Shown piece after piece: positions 1 to 6,678 of a stretch of 64,000 bases of DNA. Made by a program: the position numbers and the translations under genes. Numbering within the stretch: position 1 is the first letter of the stretch; each line of letters opens with the position of its first letter. Location of the stretch: positions 1-64,000 of the forward strand of contig UQKW01000010.1 in the NCBI GenBank assembly GCA_900541885.1, given 5' to 3'. The stretch is from an uncultured Collinsella sp. (GTDB taxonomy: Bacteria; Actinomycetota; Coriobacteriia; Coriobacteriales; Coriobacteriaceae). The notes beneath the pieces were generated by a model. That model did not search any database and had not been told where the DNA came from. It saw only the letters and a list, made by a program, of their open reading frames with translations.

Positions 1-130
1 AGACGGCGAGTTAGCCGGCAGGTCGGCATGTCAATCCTGGTCTAACAGAGCCTTAAAAAATCATCGGGTGGCTCGGACGTTCGAAAAGTAGTCAAAACAG
101 CCCCGTCCCAAAAAGACTGGGTATTGGGCG

Positions 131-158
131 TTGACAGTTGGCGAGCCGTAGGTAAAAT
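131..158 (+). promoter_or_regulatory. Promoter of tRNA-Ala
   Basis: A consensus -35 TTGACA (131-136) and a -10 TAAAAT (153-158), separated by 16 bp, lie just upstream of the tRNA-Ala gene. Transcription would start about 6-8 bp before the tRNA 5' end. Nothing else is recognised in bases 1-130. Confidence 0.75.
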
Positions 159-171
159 ATCAACTTGTCCT

Positions 172-247
172 GGGGACGTAGCTCAGTTGGGAGAGCGCTG
201 CCGTCGCATGGCAGAGGCCGAGGGTTCGACTCCCTTCGTCTCCACCA
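172..247 (+). tRNA. tRNA-Ala (anticodon CGC)
   Basis: A 76-nt cloverleaf: acceptor GGGGACG pairs with CGTCTCC, the D-arm is GCTC/GAGC, the anticodon stem is CTGCC/GGCAG with loop GTCGCAT (anticodon CGC, reading GCG), and the T-arm is GAGGG/CCCTT with TTCGACT. CCA is encoded at 245-247. The 3' end is the attachment site of the adjoining prophage, and the integrase reading frame runs antisense through most of the gene. Confidence 0.93.
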
Positions 248-1685
248 TTGGATTATTAGGCGAACCCTTTTCGGGGTTCGCCTTTTTTTGTTTGGGTTGG
301 AAGTCATCGCCCCAGTAGTCGAAAGCGAAATAAAGCTTGAGTTCATCCCCGTCTACCTCAATGAGCCGCACGAACGTCTCGATGATTTCGGCTGCATCTG
401 GTTCCTGCGCAATTTGATCGAGCCAAGCGGCTATGGCTTCACCAGACAGATTCGCCCCTTCGCTAGCTTGAGCCTGCCGCAGATCGGCTTCTAAGGCCGC
501 TTTCTGCTCGCGCAGCATAGCAACGCGCTCTTTACCGCCGGGCGGCGCAATGCCGTCCTCGATAGCCTGCCAGATACGCTCAAACGCCGTGTCGATGCGC
601 CTGATCTCGCGCTCAATCCGCTTGCTCTCTGGTTCCTCCTTCTCTTCATTCGTCTCGTTGTAAAGAGCCATTACATCAACGATGCGTTGACGTACATCCG
701 GCTTCTTAATCGTTTCGAGGACGGTATCTAGCACGGCTTCTTCAACGGCATCGCGCCTAAAGGTGCGCTTACATTTTTTGCACTTGTAGTAGTGGTACAC
801 GCGGCCTGTTTTGGATGTTCCGCAGGTGCCAACGTAGTATTGGCCGCACTCTGGGCACCACATCTTGCCAGACAGCGGGTAATCGTTGGTGTCACGTGTC
901 TTGTTGTGCTTGCGCCCATTTGAGCCCAAGATGCTATTGATCATGTCCTGGTCTTCGCGCGACCACAACGCAGGCATGCCATCTTCGATTCGCACGCCCG
1001 CGTAATCATAAACGCCGCAGTTCTGCTCGCGCCTAAGCAGCTTTGTTATCACGCCGTGCGTTAGCGGTTTGCCGCGCTTGCCGCGTTCGCCTGCGACAGC
1101 ACGCTTGATTTCGGCAACGGTCGAGCCAGCAAAGAGCATGTTTTTCATACGGTGCATCACGGCGGCTTCGCGCTCGTTGACCTCGTAATACCCGTTAACA
1201 ATGTCCCAGCCGTAGTGCGTGCGACCGTTTGCCATCCCGCGCTGGGCGTTCTTGTTGATACCGTCGCGGATACGCTCGCTGTCGATTGCGCTTTCCCATT
1301 CAGCAAGCACTTCGAGCATTCCGAGATTCAAGACGCGCGTTGAGCCTTCGCCAAGGCTTTCACCGGCGTAAAGGATTTCAACGCCTGCCTTGCGCAGCCT
1401 GATTCGCGCAAGCGCCATCTCGTCACGGTTGCGCATGATGCGCGTAACCTTATAGATCACAACATAATCGAATAACCCTAGTTTTGCGTCTGCCATCATG
1501 CGTTGAAACTCTATGCGCTGCACGTCACGGCCTGTTTGCGCGTAATCGCTATATACGCGCACGACGTCAAGGCCATTTTGTGCGCAGTATTCGCGCGATT
1601 TCTCTACTTGGATGTCGATACTTTCACTTCGCTGGTTATGCGAACTGAAACGTGCATAGATGGCGGCACGTGTGCCTTTTGGCAT
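183..1685 (-). CDS. int: Large serine recombinase (phage integrase)
   Basis: A 500-residue large serine recombinase that would catalyse attP x attB recombination. The resolvase domain starts with YARFSS, with Ser14 the likely nucleophile. YKVTRIMRNRDEM (79-91) holds the conserved arginines. A recombinase domain follows, then a zinc ribbon (C277, C280, C302, C305) and a charged coiled coil at about 360-410. The ATG start has AAGGTGA upstream. The frame runs through the attachment repeat, the terminator and the tRNA before stopping, so the last 18 residues (after NPMVE) are encoded by host DNA. In the unintegrated phage the frame would continue instead into phage right-end sequence. The repressor gene lies upstream on the same strand. 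Confidence 0.92.
   Translation of the reverse strand: MPKGTRAAIYARFSSHNQRSESIDIQVEKSREYCAQNGLDVVRVYSDYAQTGRDVQRIEFQRMMADAKLGLFDYVVIYKVTRIMRNRDEMALARIRLRKAGVEILYAGESLGEGSTRVLNLGMLEVLAEWESAIDSERIRDGINKNAQRGMANGRTHYGWDIVNGYYEVNEREAAVMHRMKNMLFAGSTVAEIKRAVAGERGKRGKPLTHGVITKLLRREQNCGVYDYAGVRIEDGMPALWSREDQDMINSILGSNGRKHNKTRDTNDYPLSGKMWCPECGQYYVGTCGTSKTGRVYHYYKCKKCKRTFRRDAVEEAVLDTVLETIKKPDVRQRIVDVMALYNETNEEKEEPESKRIEREIRRIDTAFERIWQAIEDGIAPPGGKERVAMLREQKAALEADLRQAQASEGANLSGEAIAAWLDQIAQEPDAAEIIETFVRLIEVDGDELKLYFAFDYWGDDFQPKQKKANPEKGSPNNPMVETKGVEPSASAMRRQRSPN
240..254. repeat. Left attachment repeat (attL core), prophage 1
   Basis: CTCCACCATTGGATT spans the tRNA-Ala 3' end. It recurs with one mismatch (A/C at the eighth base) at 32447-32461. 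The pair marks the prophage ends. The crossover must fall inside this 15-bp window. The short identity suits a large serine integrase better than a tyrosine integrase, which usually leaves a longer core. Confidence 0.75.
259..289 (+). terminator. Phage-supplied terminator after tRNA-Ala
   Basis: GGCGAACCC (259-267) pairs with GGGTTCGCC (274-282), followed by seven T. It lies in phage DNA, inside the antisense coding region for the integrase C-terminus. It replaces the host terminator that integration displaced to 32467-32497. Confidence 0.85.
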
Positions 1686-1752
1686 GATAAAATCACCTTG
1701 CCTTTTCTAGGTATGCCCCTGCGAGACTTTGGACGGTAGCGCTGGGGCTTTT

Positions 1753-2079
1753 TTATTTTCTTTTTGATTCAGATGCCGCAGCCCTGGCGGTCATCGAAAT
1801 GTTCTGTTGCCATTCCGGCGAGCTGTCACGGTAGTTATCGACGATTTCGCGTTCATCGCTAGTGATTTTGTCACCTTCGTTTTCTTCACCATCCCAACTC
1901 AATATCTCATTCGGCGAGCAACCTAACGCCAGAGCTGCGTTCCAAACCTGTTCGGCGTTTGGGAATGATTCGCCACGTTCCCATGATCCGACTGTGCGCA
2001 TGGACACGCCAACGGCTTTTGCGAAGTCCGCTTGTGAAATGTGCAGCTTTTTTCGCAATCCCTTTATGGCAAGTTTCAT
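1753..2079 (-). CDS. XRE-family phage repressor
   Basis: A 108-residue protein with an N-terminal helix-turn-helix (about residues 4-58: LRKKLHISQADFAKAVGVS, then TVGSWERGE) and the GCSPNEILSW helix common in XRE repressors. The C-terminal 45 residues are hydrophilic, with no LexA-type protease domain. The start follows a strong AGGAGG. It is divergent from the Cro-like gene across a region of inverted repeats, so it is the likely lysogeny repressor. It probably shares a leftward promoter with the integrase downstream. Confidence 0.85.
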   Translation of the reverse strand: MKLAIKGLRKKLHISQADFAKAVGVSMRTVGSWERGESFPNAEQVWNAALALGCSPNEILSWDGEENEGDKITSDEREIVDNYRDSSPEWQQNISMTARAAASESKRK

Positions 2080-2114
2080 TTCACACCTCCTGTATTAGCA
2101 ACTATCTGCCGTGA

Positions 2115-2190
2115 ATTCTATTCTATTGGACGAGAATAGGCAAATTATTTCATATTTCCCTCTTGCAATAGGAAGAAACTCGCCTATACT
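2115..2190. promoter_or_regulatory. Divergent lysogenic/lytic promoters and operators
   Basis: Leftward promoter: -35 TTGCCT (complement of 2138-2143), 17 bp, -10 TAGAAT (complement of 2115-2120). Rightward promoter: -35 TTGCAA (2163-2168), 16 bp, -10 TATACT (2185-2190). ATAGG half-sites recur: AGAATAG/CTATTCT (2118-2124 with 2133-2139) overlaps the leftward promoter, and ATAGG/CCTAT (2168-2172 with 2183-2187) fills the rightward spacer. These are the best operator candidates. Confidence 0.6.
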
Positions 2191-2200
2191 GCAATGCGTG

Positions 2201-2285
2201 TTAGGAAGAAACCTTCCTAAAGTCGTATGTTTAACGGGTAAACCCGCTAAACATACGGGTGCAAACCTTGACAAGCAAGGTTTGC
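2201..2285 (+). promoter_or_regulatory. Three consecutive hairpins in the early leader
   Basis: Three inverted repeats follow the rightward promoter. TTAGGAAG/CTTCCTAA (2201-2208 and 2213-2220) is perfect. A 32-bp near-perfect palindrome spans 2225-2256 (GTATGTTTA at one end, TAAACATAC at the other). GCAAACCTTG/CAAGGTTTGC (2261-2270 and 2276-2285) is perfect. None has a T-run, so they are not simple terminators. They could be operators or a structured leader RNA acting on antitermination or on translation of the Cro-like gene. Confidence 0.55.
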
Positions 2286-2316
2286 AATCATCGCTCAATG
2301 AAAGGAGGTGAACCGT

Positions 2317-2541
2317 ATGAAGTTCAACAAAGAGGTTTTCGCCGCAAATCTTCGTGCTGCTCGCGCCAAGCTCGACATCACGCAGGATGAATTTGCTAGC
2401 CGCGTTGGTATCTCCAAAGATTCTGTTGTCAAGTATGAGAGCGGCGAGGGCTATATCCCCGGCGCTGACAAGATCATGGCTATCTGTGATGTTGCTAACA
2501 TCAGCCCTAACGATTTGATGGGATGGGAGGAAATCGCGTAA
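2317..2541 (+). CDS. Cro-like HTH regulator
   Basis: A 74-residue single-domain XRE protein with helix-turn-helix LDITQDEFASRVGISKDSVVKYESG and C-terminal NISPNDLMGW. The ATG at 2317 is preferred over an in-frame GTG at 2308 because AAAGGAGGTG overlaps the latter and is well spaced for the former. It is the first gene of the rightward early operon and divergent from the repressor, the usual Cro position. Its ending PNDLMGW matches the equivalent gene of prophage 2. Confidence 0.82.
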   Translation: MKFNKEVFAANLRAARAKLDITQDEFASRVGISKDSVVKYESGEGYIPGADKIMAICDVANISPNDLMGWEEIA

Positions 2542-2621
2542 TGGATGAATTTATCGATGTATTGACGCTCTGGTTGTTCATAGCAACTGCCGTTGCCGTC
2601 GGCAACATGTTCAGCAAGTAA
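2541..2621 (+). CDS. 26-residue small membrane protein
   Basis: The ATG overlaps the stop of the Cro-like gene (TAATG) and GGGAGGA lies just upstream. The peptide is one hydrophobic helix (about residues 8-22) with an acidic N-terminus. Its function is unknown. The coupling supports it as a real early-operon gene. Confidence 0.5.
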   Translation: MDEFIDVLTLWLFIATAVAVGNMFSK

Positions 2622-2638
2622 GAAAGGAGGGGTTTCAG

Positions 2639-3028
2639 ATGTATGAAACCCAACCGCAAACCAACGGTTTGCATCGTGGTTTTGACGAGTGCGAAATGTC
2701 GCAAGCTCGATGTTTCGCAGGCGGCATTTTGCCGGCGCGTCAAAGCTATGACGCAAGCTTGCGAAACAAAAGCGCCCGCACCTGGCGGCAACCAGACACG
2801 GGCTGTGTCAAAACTTCCTACGGTAATGACAACGAGTATTTTACACCACTAGCAACGGTTAAGCGGTGGTTTTGCGGTGCTATTGCCGTGCTAGCGGCAA
2901 CTGGAATCCTGCTCATCGCCCTGGCTGGTGCCATTATCTGGCTTACGGAGACGTACAACCTGCCTTGGCTGCTGCTCGTCCTTGCCGGTCTTGAGCTTTG
3001 GTTCATCGTCCGAATGGTCGACCAATGA
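2639..3028 (+). CDS. Small two-helix membrane protein, phage early region
   Basis: 129 residues. A polar N-terminal 75 residues is followed by two hydrophobic segments (about 79-105 and 108-126) ending in a short charged tail. GAAAGGAGG precedes the ATG by 8 bp. No family is recognised. The position fits an accessory immunity or exclusion protein, but that is only inferred. Confidence 0.55.
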   Translation: MYETQPQTNGLHRGFDECEMSQARCFAGGILPARQSYDASLRNKSARTWRQPDTGCVKTSYGNDNEYFTPLATVKRWFCGAIAVLAATGILLIALAGAIIWLTETYNLPWLLLVLAGLELWFIVRMVDQ

Positions 3029-3231
3029 GGGGCTATCTCGACCGTGACGCGAACGGTTTTTGGGTCGCTCGGGTGATCATCGAGGAAGCCCGCCGACCGG
3101 GCGTTAGCGGCGTTGGAGATGTGCGCACGCGCCACAGGTTGCCCGTGCCGCCATCGGCACCGCGAGAGGCCGCAGAAGTGGCGTTCAGGCGCTTTATGAG
3201 CCGCGAAGCAAGGAAGCGCCATGGATGTTGA
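3025..3231 (+). CDS. Small basic phage protein
   Basis: 68 residues, starting at an ATG that overlaps the previous stop (ATGA). It is rich in Arg and begins RGYLDRDANGFWVARVII, a beta-rich start that loosely recalls AP2-like or integrase arm-binding domains. It is too short to assign. It is the third gene of a tightly packed early operon. Confidence 0.5.
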   Translation: MRGYLDRDANGFWVARVIIEEARRPGVSGVGDVRTRHRLPVPPSAPREAAEVAFRRFMSREARKRHGC

Positions 3232-3625
3232 CGATTACACCCAGCCGCTCGAAGCCGTGATGCGGCAGGAACGGTTGGCAACGTACCCGGTGCCGCTCAA
3301 GCTGCGAGACCGGCAGGAGCTTTTCAAGCTCTGGTGCGAGCTCAATCCAAGGGCGCTGCGGCGGATCGAGCTTACGGCGCTCGCAATCGACCAGCGCGGT
3401 ATCCGAGTAAGTGCCAAGTACCTCATTGAGAAGCAGCGCTATGAGGGCGCTGTCAAGCTCGTCGGCGTGCCGTTCGTGGACGGCAACGGCGTCGAGCACG
3501 TCTACGGCATTAACAACACGGATACGCCGCTTCTAGCCCGTTGGCTCTTAAAGCGGCATCCGAAGCTGAACATCAAGCTTCGCAATTCAATCTATGACAA
3601 GGAGAACAACCATCATGAAGCGTAA
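3221..3625 (+). CDS. Phage early protein, unknown function
   Basis: 134 residues, mixed alpha/beta and basic, with a repeated WLLKRHP-type helix near the C-terminus. The ATG lies inside the end of the previous gene and the frame ends in NNHHEA just as the next RBS begins. No family is recognised. Placement among replication-proximal genes suggests DNA metabolism or host takeover, without direct support. Confidence 0.6.
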   Translation: MDVDDYTQPLEAVMRQERLATYPVPLKLRDRQELFKLWCELNPRALRRIELTALAIDQRGIRVSAKYLIEKQRYEGAVKLVGVPFVDGNGVEHVYGINNTDTPLLARWLLKRHPKLNIKLRNSIYDKENNHHEA

Positions 3626-3884
3626 GGAAGCAATCAAGTTCCTCGATTCCGTTGCCGAGTACATCAGCAAGACCGACGGCACCATTACGGTCTTCAACTC
3701 CAAGAGCGGTGAGAGCGTCGAGCTTGATACCGACCTGGCTCTCTGTTTCATGGGGACGCCCATCGTTGCCATGAAAGACCTGCTTGAGAGCGACAAGCTC
3801 GACGATATGACACCCGGCATGTTTGTCCACTTGATGACCAAATCGGCGTGCAACGCGTATGTGCAGCAGCTCAAAGAGCGCTGA
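3615..3884 (+). CDS. Phage early protein, unknown function
   Basis: 89 residues. The ATG at 3615 follows AAGGAG by 8 bp and overlaps the end of the preceding gene. Predicted fold: helix, beta hairpin, helices. There are no cysteines or motifs that identify it. Confidence 0.55.
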   Translation: MKRKEAIKFLDSVAEYISKTDGTITVFNSKSGESVELDTDLALCFMGTPIVAMKDLLESDKLDDMTPGMFVHLMTKSACNAYVQQLKER

Positions 3885-4119
3885 GCAGCTGGCGCTCAAT
3901 CTCTTTGGTGAGCAGCCGATGCCAACGCCCGGGCAATGCCGGTTCGAACTTCATCTACTCGAGCACGGTGAAAAGCCCAAGAGCGCGTGTGGCTTTCGCG
4001 GAACGACCGTCTGGACTAACTGCCGTGAGGTTGGCAAGTGCCTTTGGGACGGCTTGCACCAGCAGGGGACAAGCGATGGATTAACGACGGGAGGTGATGA
4101 CGATGACGGCGATTCCTAA
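3859..4119 (+). CDS. Possible small phage protein
   Basis: 86 residues overlapping the preceding gene by 26 bp, with an acidic tail (GGDDDDGDS) overlapping the start of the replication gene. A later ATG (PMPTPGQCRF) is an alternative start. The three Cys do not form a clear CxxC pair. It is kept because it fills the gap between two coupled genes. Confidence 0.4.
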   Translation: MCSSSKSAEQLALNLFGEQPMPTPGQCRFELHLLEHGEKPKSACGFRGTTVWTNCREVGKCLWDGLHQQGTSDGLTTGGDDDDGDS

Positions 4120-4549
4120 AGACGTGCACGATCAGGCGCAGGAACCAATGGCGTGGTTTCAGCACGACGCTAACGCGCAGCGGGACATCAAATGCCAACG
4201 GCTGCTCATGCGTCGCGGTAACGAGGGCTACGGCGCTTACTGGCGGCTCTGCGAGTTTCTGGCGAGCACCAAGCACCACTCAATCGCGGTGGACACCGAT
4301 GAAGACTGGCTCATTCTAGCCGGCGCAATCGGTATGCGCTCGATGGGTGCGTTCGACGAGACGGTGAGCATCGCCGAGACACAAGATTTCATCGACTGCC
4401 TGCTTGAGATCGGCTTGCTCGTGAGGGACGGAAAAGGCCGAATCGAGAGCGAGAGGATGTGCAAAAACGCTCTTTATTTTGGCAAGCAGCGCGTCAACGG
4501 AGCCAAGGGCGGCAGGCCGAAAAAGAAGCAGGAAAACCCGACAAACTAG
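4103..4549 (+). CDS. Replication initiation protein, DUF4373/Lin1244-like N-domain
   Basis: 148 residues. The core (WFQHDANAQRDIKCQRLLMRRGNEGYGAYWRLCEFL) is the N-terminal winged-helix seen in phage replication proteins of the Lin1244/Lin1753 type. The end (GAKGGRPKKK) is the basic linker that normally precedes a DnaD-like domain, which is absent here. The chosen ATG is 8 bp from GGGAGG. ATG 4097 and GTG 4094 are alternatives. The iteron region begins directly downstream, so this protein is the likely origin binder. Confidence 0.7.
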   Translation: MTAIPKDVHDQAQEPMAWFQHDANAQRDIKCQRLLMRRGNEGYGAYWRLCEFLASTKHHSIAVDTDEDWLILAGAIGMRSMGAFDETVSIAETQDFIDCLLEIGLLVRDGKGRIESERMCKNALYFGKQRVNGAKGGRPKKKQENPTN

Positions 4550-4559
4550 CAGGTCAGAG

Positions 4560-4890
4560 CGTATGTTTGTGTTGTTGCGGATTGAAACCAGCGCGAAACC
4601 ATCGGTTTTAGGTTGGGCTAAGCCTAACAATACATAACATAACAGTACATAACATAACAGTACAGAAGCGGGTTTTTGGGTTTGGGTCTTTAGACCCTAA
4701 CCCAAAGCCAAAAACCCGCACTTGCTTGTTATGTTGACTTACAAGCAAGGTTCTTCTTTCTTGCTTCTTCTTTCTTGATCGATTCGTTTTTCGAGCGATT
4801 CCGGAGCCTGTTTTTGAGCGTTCAACAGTAGTTATCAACAGGTTCTCAACAAGTTTTCAACAATAGCAGAGTTTTCAACAAAGGAGCGTT
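4560..4890. other. Candidate phage replication origin
   Basis: A gene-poor stretch rich in repeats. TACATAACATAACAG is present twice in tandem (4631-4660). A long inverted repeat spans 4668-4719 (arms GCGGGTTTTTGG/CCAAAAACCCGC). CTTGCTTGT/ACAAGCAAG lies at 4721-4749. TTCTTCTTTCTTG occurs twice (4751-4777). GTTNTCAACA iterons begin at 4831, 4842 and 4853 (11-bp phase) and 4871. It follows the replication-protein gene, the expected site for initiator binding. Confidence 0.6.
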
Positions 4891-4894
4891 GGCG

Positions 4895-5068
4895 ATGCCT
4901 TACGGGAGCTATGTCAACAAAGTCCGAAAGCACACGTGTCCTTACTGCGGCATCGAGCGAAATCTGGACTGGTTCATCAAGGACAGCGAAGCCTGCTGGA
5001 AGTGCAGGGAGACGAAGAAGGAGGTGAAGAGAGGTGAGTATTTTGACGATTCACAAATCACTCGATAG
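4895..5068 (+). CDS. Small zinc-ribbon protein
   Basis: 57 residues with two cysteine pairs, CPYC (15-18) and CWKC (34-37), joined by a 15-residue linker, and a lysine-rich tail. AAAGGAG precedes the ATG. It is the first gene after the origin region. The role is unknown, and nucleic-acid binding is possible. Confidence 0.6.
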   Translation: MPYGSYVNKVRKHTCPYCGIERNLDWFIKDSEACWKCRETKKEVKRGEYFDDSQITR

Positions 5069-5450
5069 TGACGTTTTGACACGAAATGAAGCCAGAGAAC
5101 TGTTTTTGTGTTGCTGTCTCAGCTATGACGATGTGAGTGAAAACGACATTTACATGTTGGAAGCCTTTGTTGGCTGCGAGCTGAGTCAATTCAATGAGCT
5201 GAATGAGCTGCAAATGTACGTTTCGCATAGGAAGAAGGACGCTCCAAAAATCAACGTTCGCGATAAACCGGGCAACCCTATCGAATCGGCCTTCTTGCAT
5301 GTCGATGGCGATTACTTCAAAGGACGAGAAGCGATCTCCTTCAACAGCGACGGCTTTATCGGATTCGCAGGCTGGGCTGATGACGGCAACGTTCAACCGT
5401 TTTTACGGGCTTTTGTTGACTGGGTAGTTTTTTGGATGGATGTCAAATGA
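5034..5450 (+). CDS. Phage early protein, unknown function
   Basis: 138 residues with a GTG start, overlapping the preceding gene by 35 bp, with GGAGGTGAAGAG upstream. The N-terminal half is helical and acidic. The C-terminal half (DGDYFKGREAISFNSDGFIGFAGWAD) looks like beta strands, followed by a Trp-rich helix. No known family is recognised. Confidence 0.6.
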   Translation: MSILTIHKSLDSDVLTRNEARELFLCCCLSYDDVSENDIYMLEAFVGCELSQFNELNELQMYVSHRKKDAPKINVRDKPGNPIESAFLHVDGDYFKGREAISFNSDGFIGFAGWADDGNVQPFLRAFVDWVVFWMDVK

Positions 5451-5770
5451 GTTCTTACGTTAAGCATGTCGGCGATCTGACTGAGCCTGTTGAGCTCAGT
5501 GCTTCGCAGGTTGCCGAGAAGATGACCTCAACGGTCGATACGGGGTTCGACCCTGTGACCAAGCCCGCGCATTACGCTGGGCATACCGGCATCGAGTGCA
5601 AGCAGGCAATGGAATCGATGCTCGGCACCGATGAATACGTGTCCTATATGCAGGGATGCGCCTTCAAATACCTGTGGCGCTGGAAGTCCAAGAACGGCAT
5701 CGAAGACCTCAAGAAGGCGCATGAGTGCATCGACAACATGATTGAGACGCTGGAAGGCGGCGCGTCATGA
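5447..5770 (+). CDS. DUF3310 protein (nucleotide-kinase-like small phage protein)
   Basis: 107 residues. It contains the DUF3310 signature: HYAGHTGIECKQAMESML, then GCAFKYLWRWKSKNGIEDLKKA and a final helix. This family is common in phage early operons and is often annotated as a nucleotide kinase without clear proof. The ATG overlaps the previous stop. Confidence 0.75.
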   Translation: MSSYVKHVGDLTEPVELSASQVAEKMTSTVDTGFDPVTKPAHYAGHTGIECKQAMESMLGTDEYVSYMQGCAFKYLWRWKSKNGIEDLKKAHECIDNMIETLEGGAS

Positions 5771-6054
5771 GCGGCGGTGACTTCTACGCCGCACCCAAGC
5801 TTGTCACCGTCCGCAAGGCGCATCAGTGCGCGTACTGCGGCGAGACGGTTCCAGCAGGAACGCGTGGCGTGCTCATGGAAAGCGGCCTTTGGATGCGTCT
5901 GTTCTGGAAGCGCTACGCATGCCCGCGCTGCCAGCCATATGTCAGTGAGTTTTGGAGCTGGCAAGGCTTGGAGAGCGAAGACATCGAATGGGATTTCGAC
6001 GAGTTCATGCGGGAGTATCACCGCGATGTGTGGGTGACCGACGATGACGATTAG
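5767..6054 (+). CDS. Zinc-ribbon phage protein
   Basis: 95 residues. CAYC (about 22-25) and CPRC (about 52-55) form a probable treble-clef or ribbon zinc site. The C-terminus is strongly acidic (WVTDDDD). It is coupled to the upstream DUF3310 gene by a 4-bp overlap. Function unknown. Confidence 0.6.
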   Translation: MSGGDFYAAPKLVTVRKAHQCAYCGETVPAGTRGVLMESGLWMRLFWKRYACPRCQPYVSEFWSWQGLESEDIEWDFDEFMREYHRDVWVTDDDD

Positions 6055-6247
6055 GAGCGACCGCAAGACCCTCGAGAACCTGTGCGCCGTATCGCAGGAC
6101 ATCAGCCGGCGCATTACAACGTGCGAGAAGCGCGGACACGATGGAGCGCGGGTCGATTACGACGATCTTATCTGCTGGTGCGATTGCGTCACCGACGCAA
6201 TTGAAGTGATTCACCGAAATTTGGAGGAAAGAAATGAAAGAGTTTAA
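6044..6247 (+). CDS. Small helical phage protein
   Basis: 67 residues, mostly helical, with a cluster CWCDCV around residues 45-50. It overlaps its neighbours at both ends. No family is recognised. Confidence 0.5.
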   Translation: MTIRSDRKTLENLCAVSQDISRRITTCEKRGHDGARVDYDDLICWCDCVTDAIEVIHRNLEERNERV

Positions 6248-6482
6248 GACCGAGGAAGAGCTTGAAGATGCGTCGGATATGTTGCTTGGGTGCGCTCTGC
6301 TGATTGTCCCGTTCGCGATGCTGGTTGCCAGTATCGCTGTCGGCTTCATCTTCGGCGCTGGCTATGGGTTCCTGGCCTTCTTCTGCTTCCTGATGTTCGT
6401 GTGCATCTGGTTCATTCATGTGGCAAAGCTCGCCCTGCGCAAGGCGAAGAAAGCGGCTGAAAAGGAGCAGGACGATGATTAA
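6234..6482 (+). CDS. Small membrane protein
   Basis: 82 residues. Acidic N-terminus, two adjacent hydrophobic helices (about 18-38 and 42-62), then a Lys-rich amphipathic tail. GGAGGAAAG precedes the ATG. It sits two genes upstream of the internal recombinase. Possibly an exclusion or host-modulation protein, inferred only. Confidence 0.55.
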   Translation: MKEFKTEEELEDASDMLLGCALLIVPFAMLVASIAVGFIFGAGYGFLAFFCFLMFVCIWFIHVAKLALRKAKKAAEKEQDDD

Positions 6483-6678
6483 GGTTTCCGGCTGCTGCGA
6501 CGGGTGCGGGAAGGAAGCCGACTGCACCAACATTAACGAATTCGCAAGGGTGCACGCCTATGACAAGGGCAAGCTTATCGAGTTCGACATTTGCAAGGAC
6601 TGCATCCACGAGATTTGCGACATGTCGGGTAGCGTTATCGACGTCGTACGTGAATTGAAGCGCCGCCATGGACGTTGA
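6475..6678 (+). CDS. Small cysteine-rich zinc-binding protein
   Basis: 67 residues. Cysteines at CCDGC (7-11), C17 and CKDC (39-42) are a plausible zinc knuckle. It overlaps the genes on both sides, so its translation is coupled to the recombinase that follows. Confidence 0.55.
   Translation: MIKVSGCCDGCGKEADCTNINEFARVHAYDKGKLIEFDICKDCIHEICDMSGSVIDVVRELKRRHGR

Noticed and set aside
1715..1755. Terminator hairpin GCCCC...GGGGC with T-run on the plus strand
   Set aside because: No plus-strand gene reads into it, and on the minus strand the T-run is on the wrong side; left unassigned.
4831..4880. DnaA boxes
   Set aside because: TTATCAACA and TTTTCAACA differ from the DnaA consensus at a key C, and the 11-bp phase suggests phage iterons.
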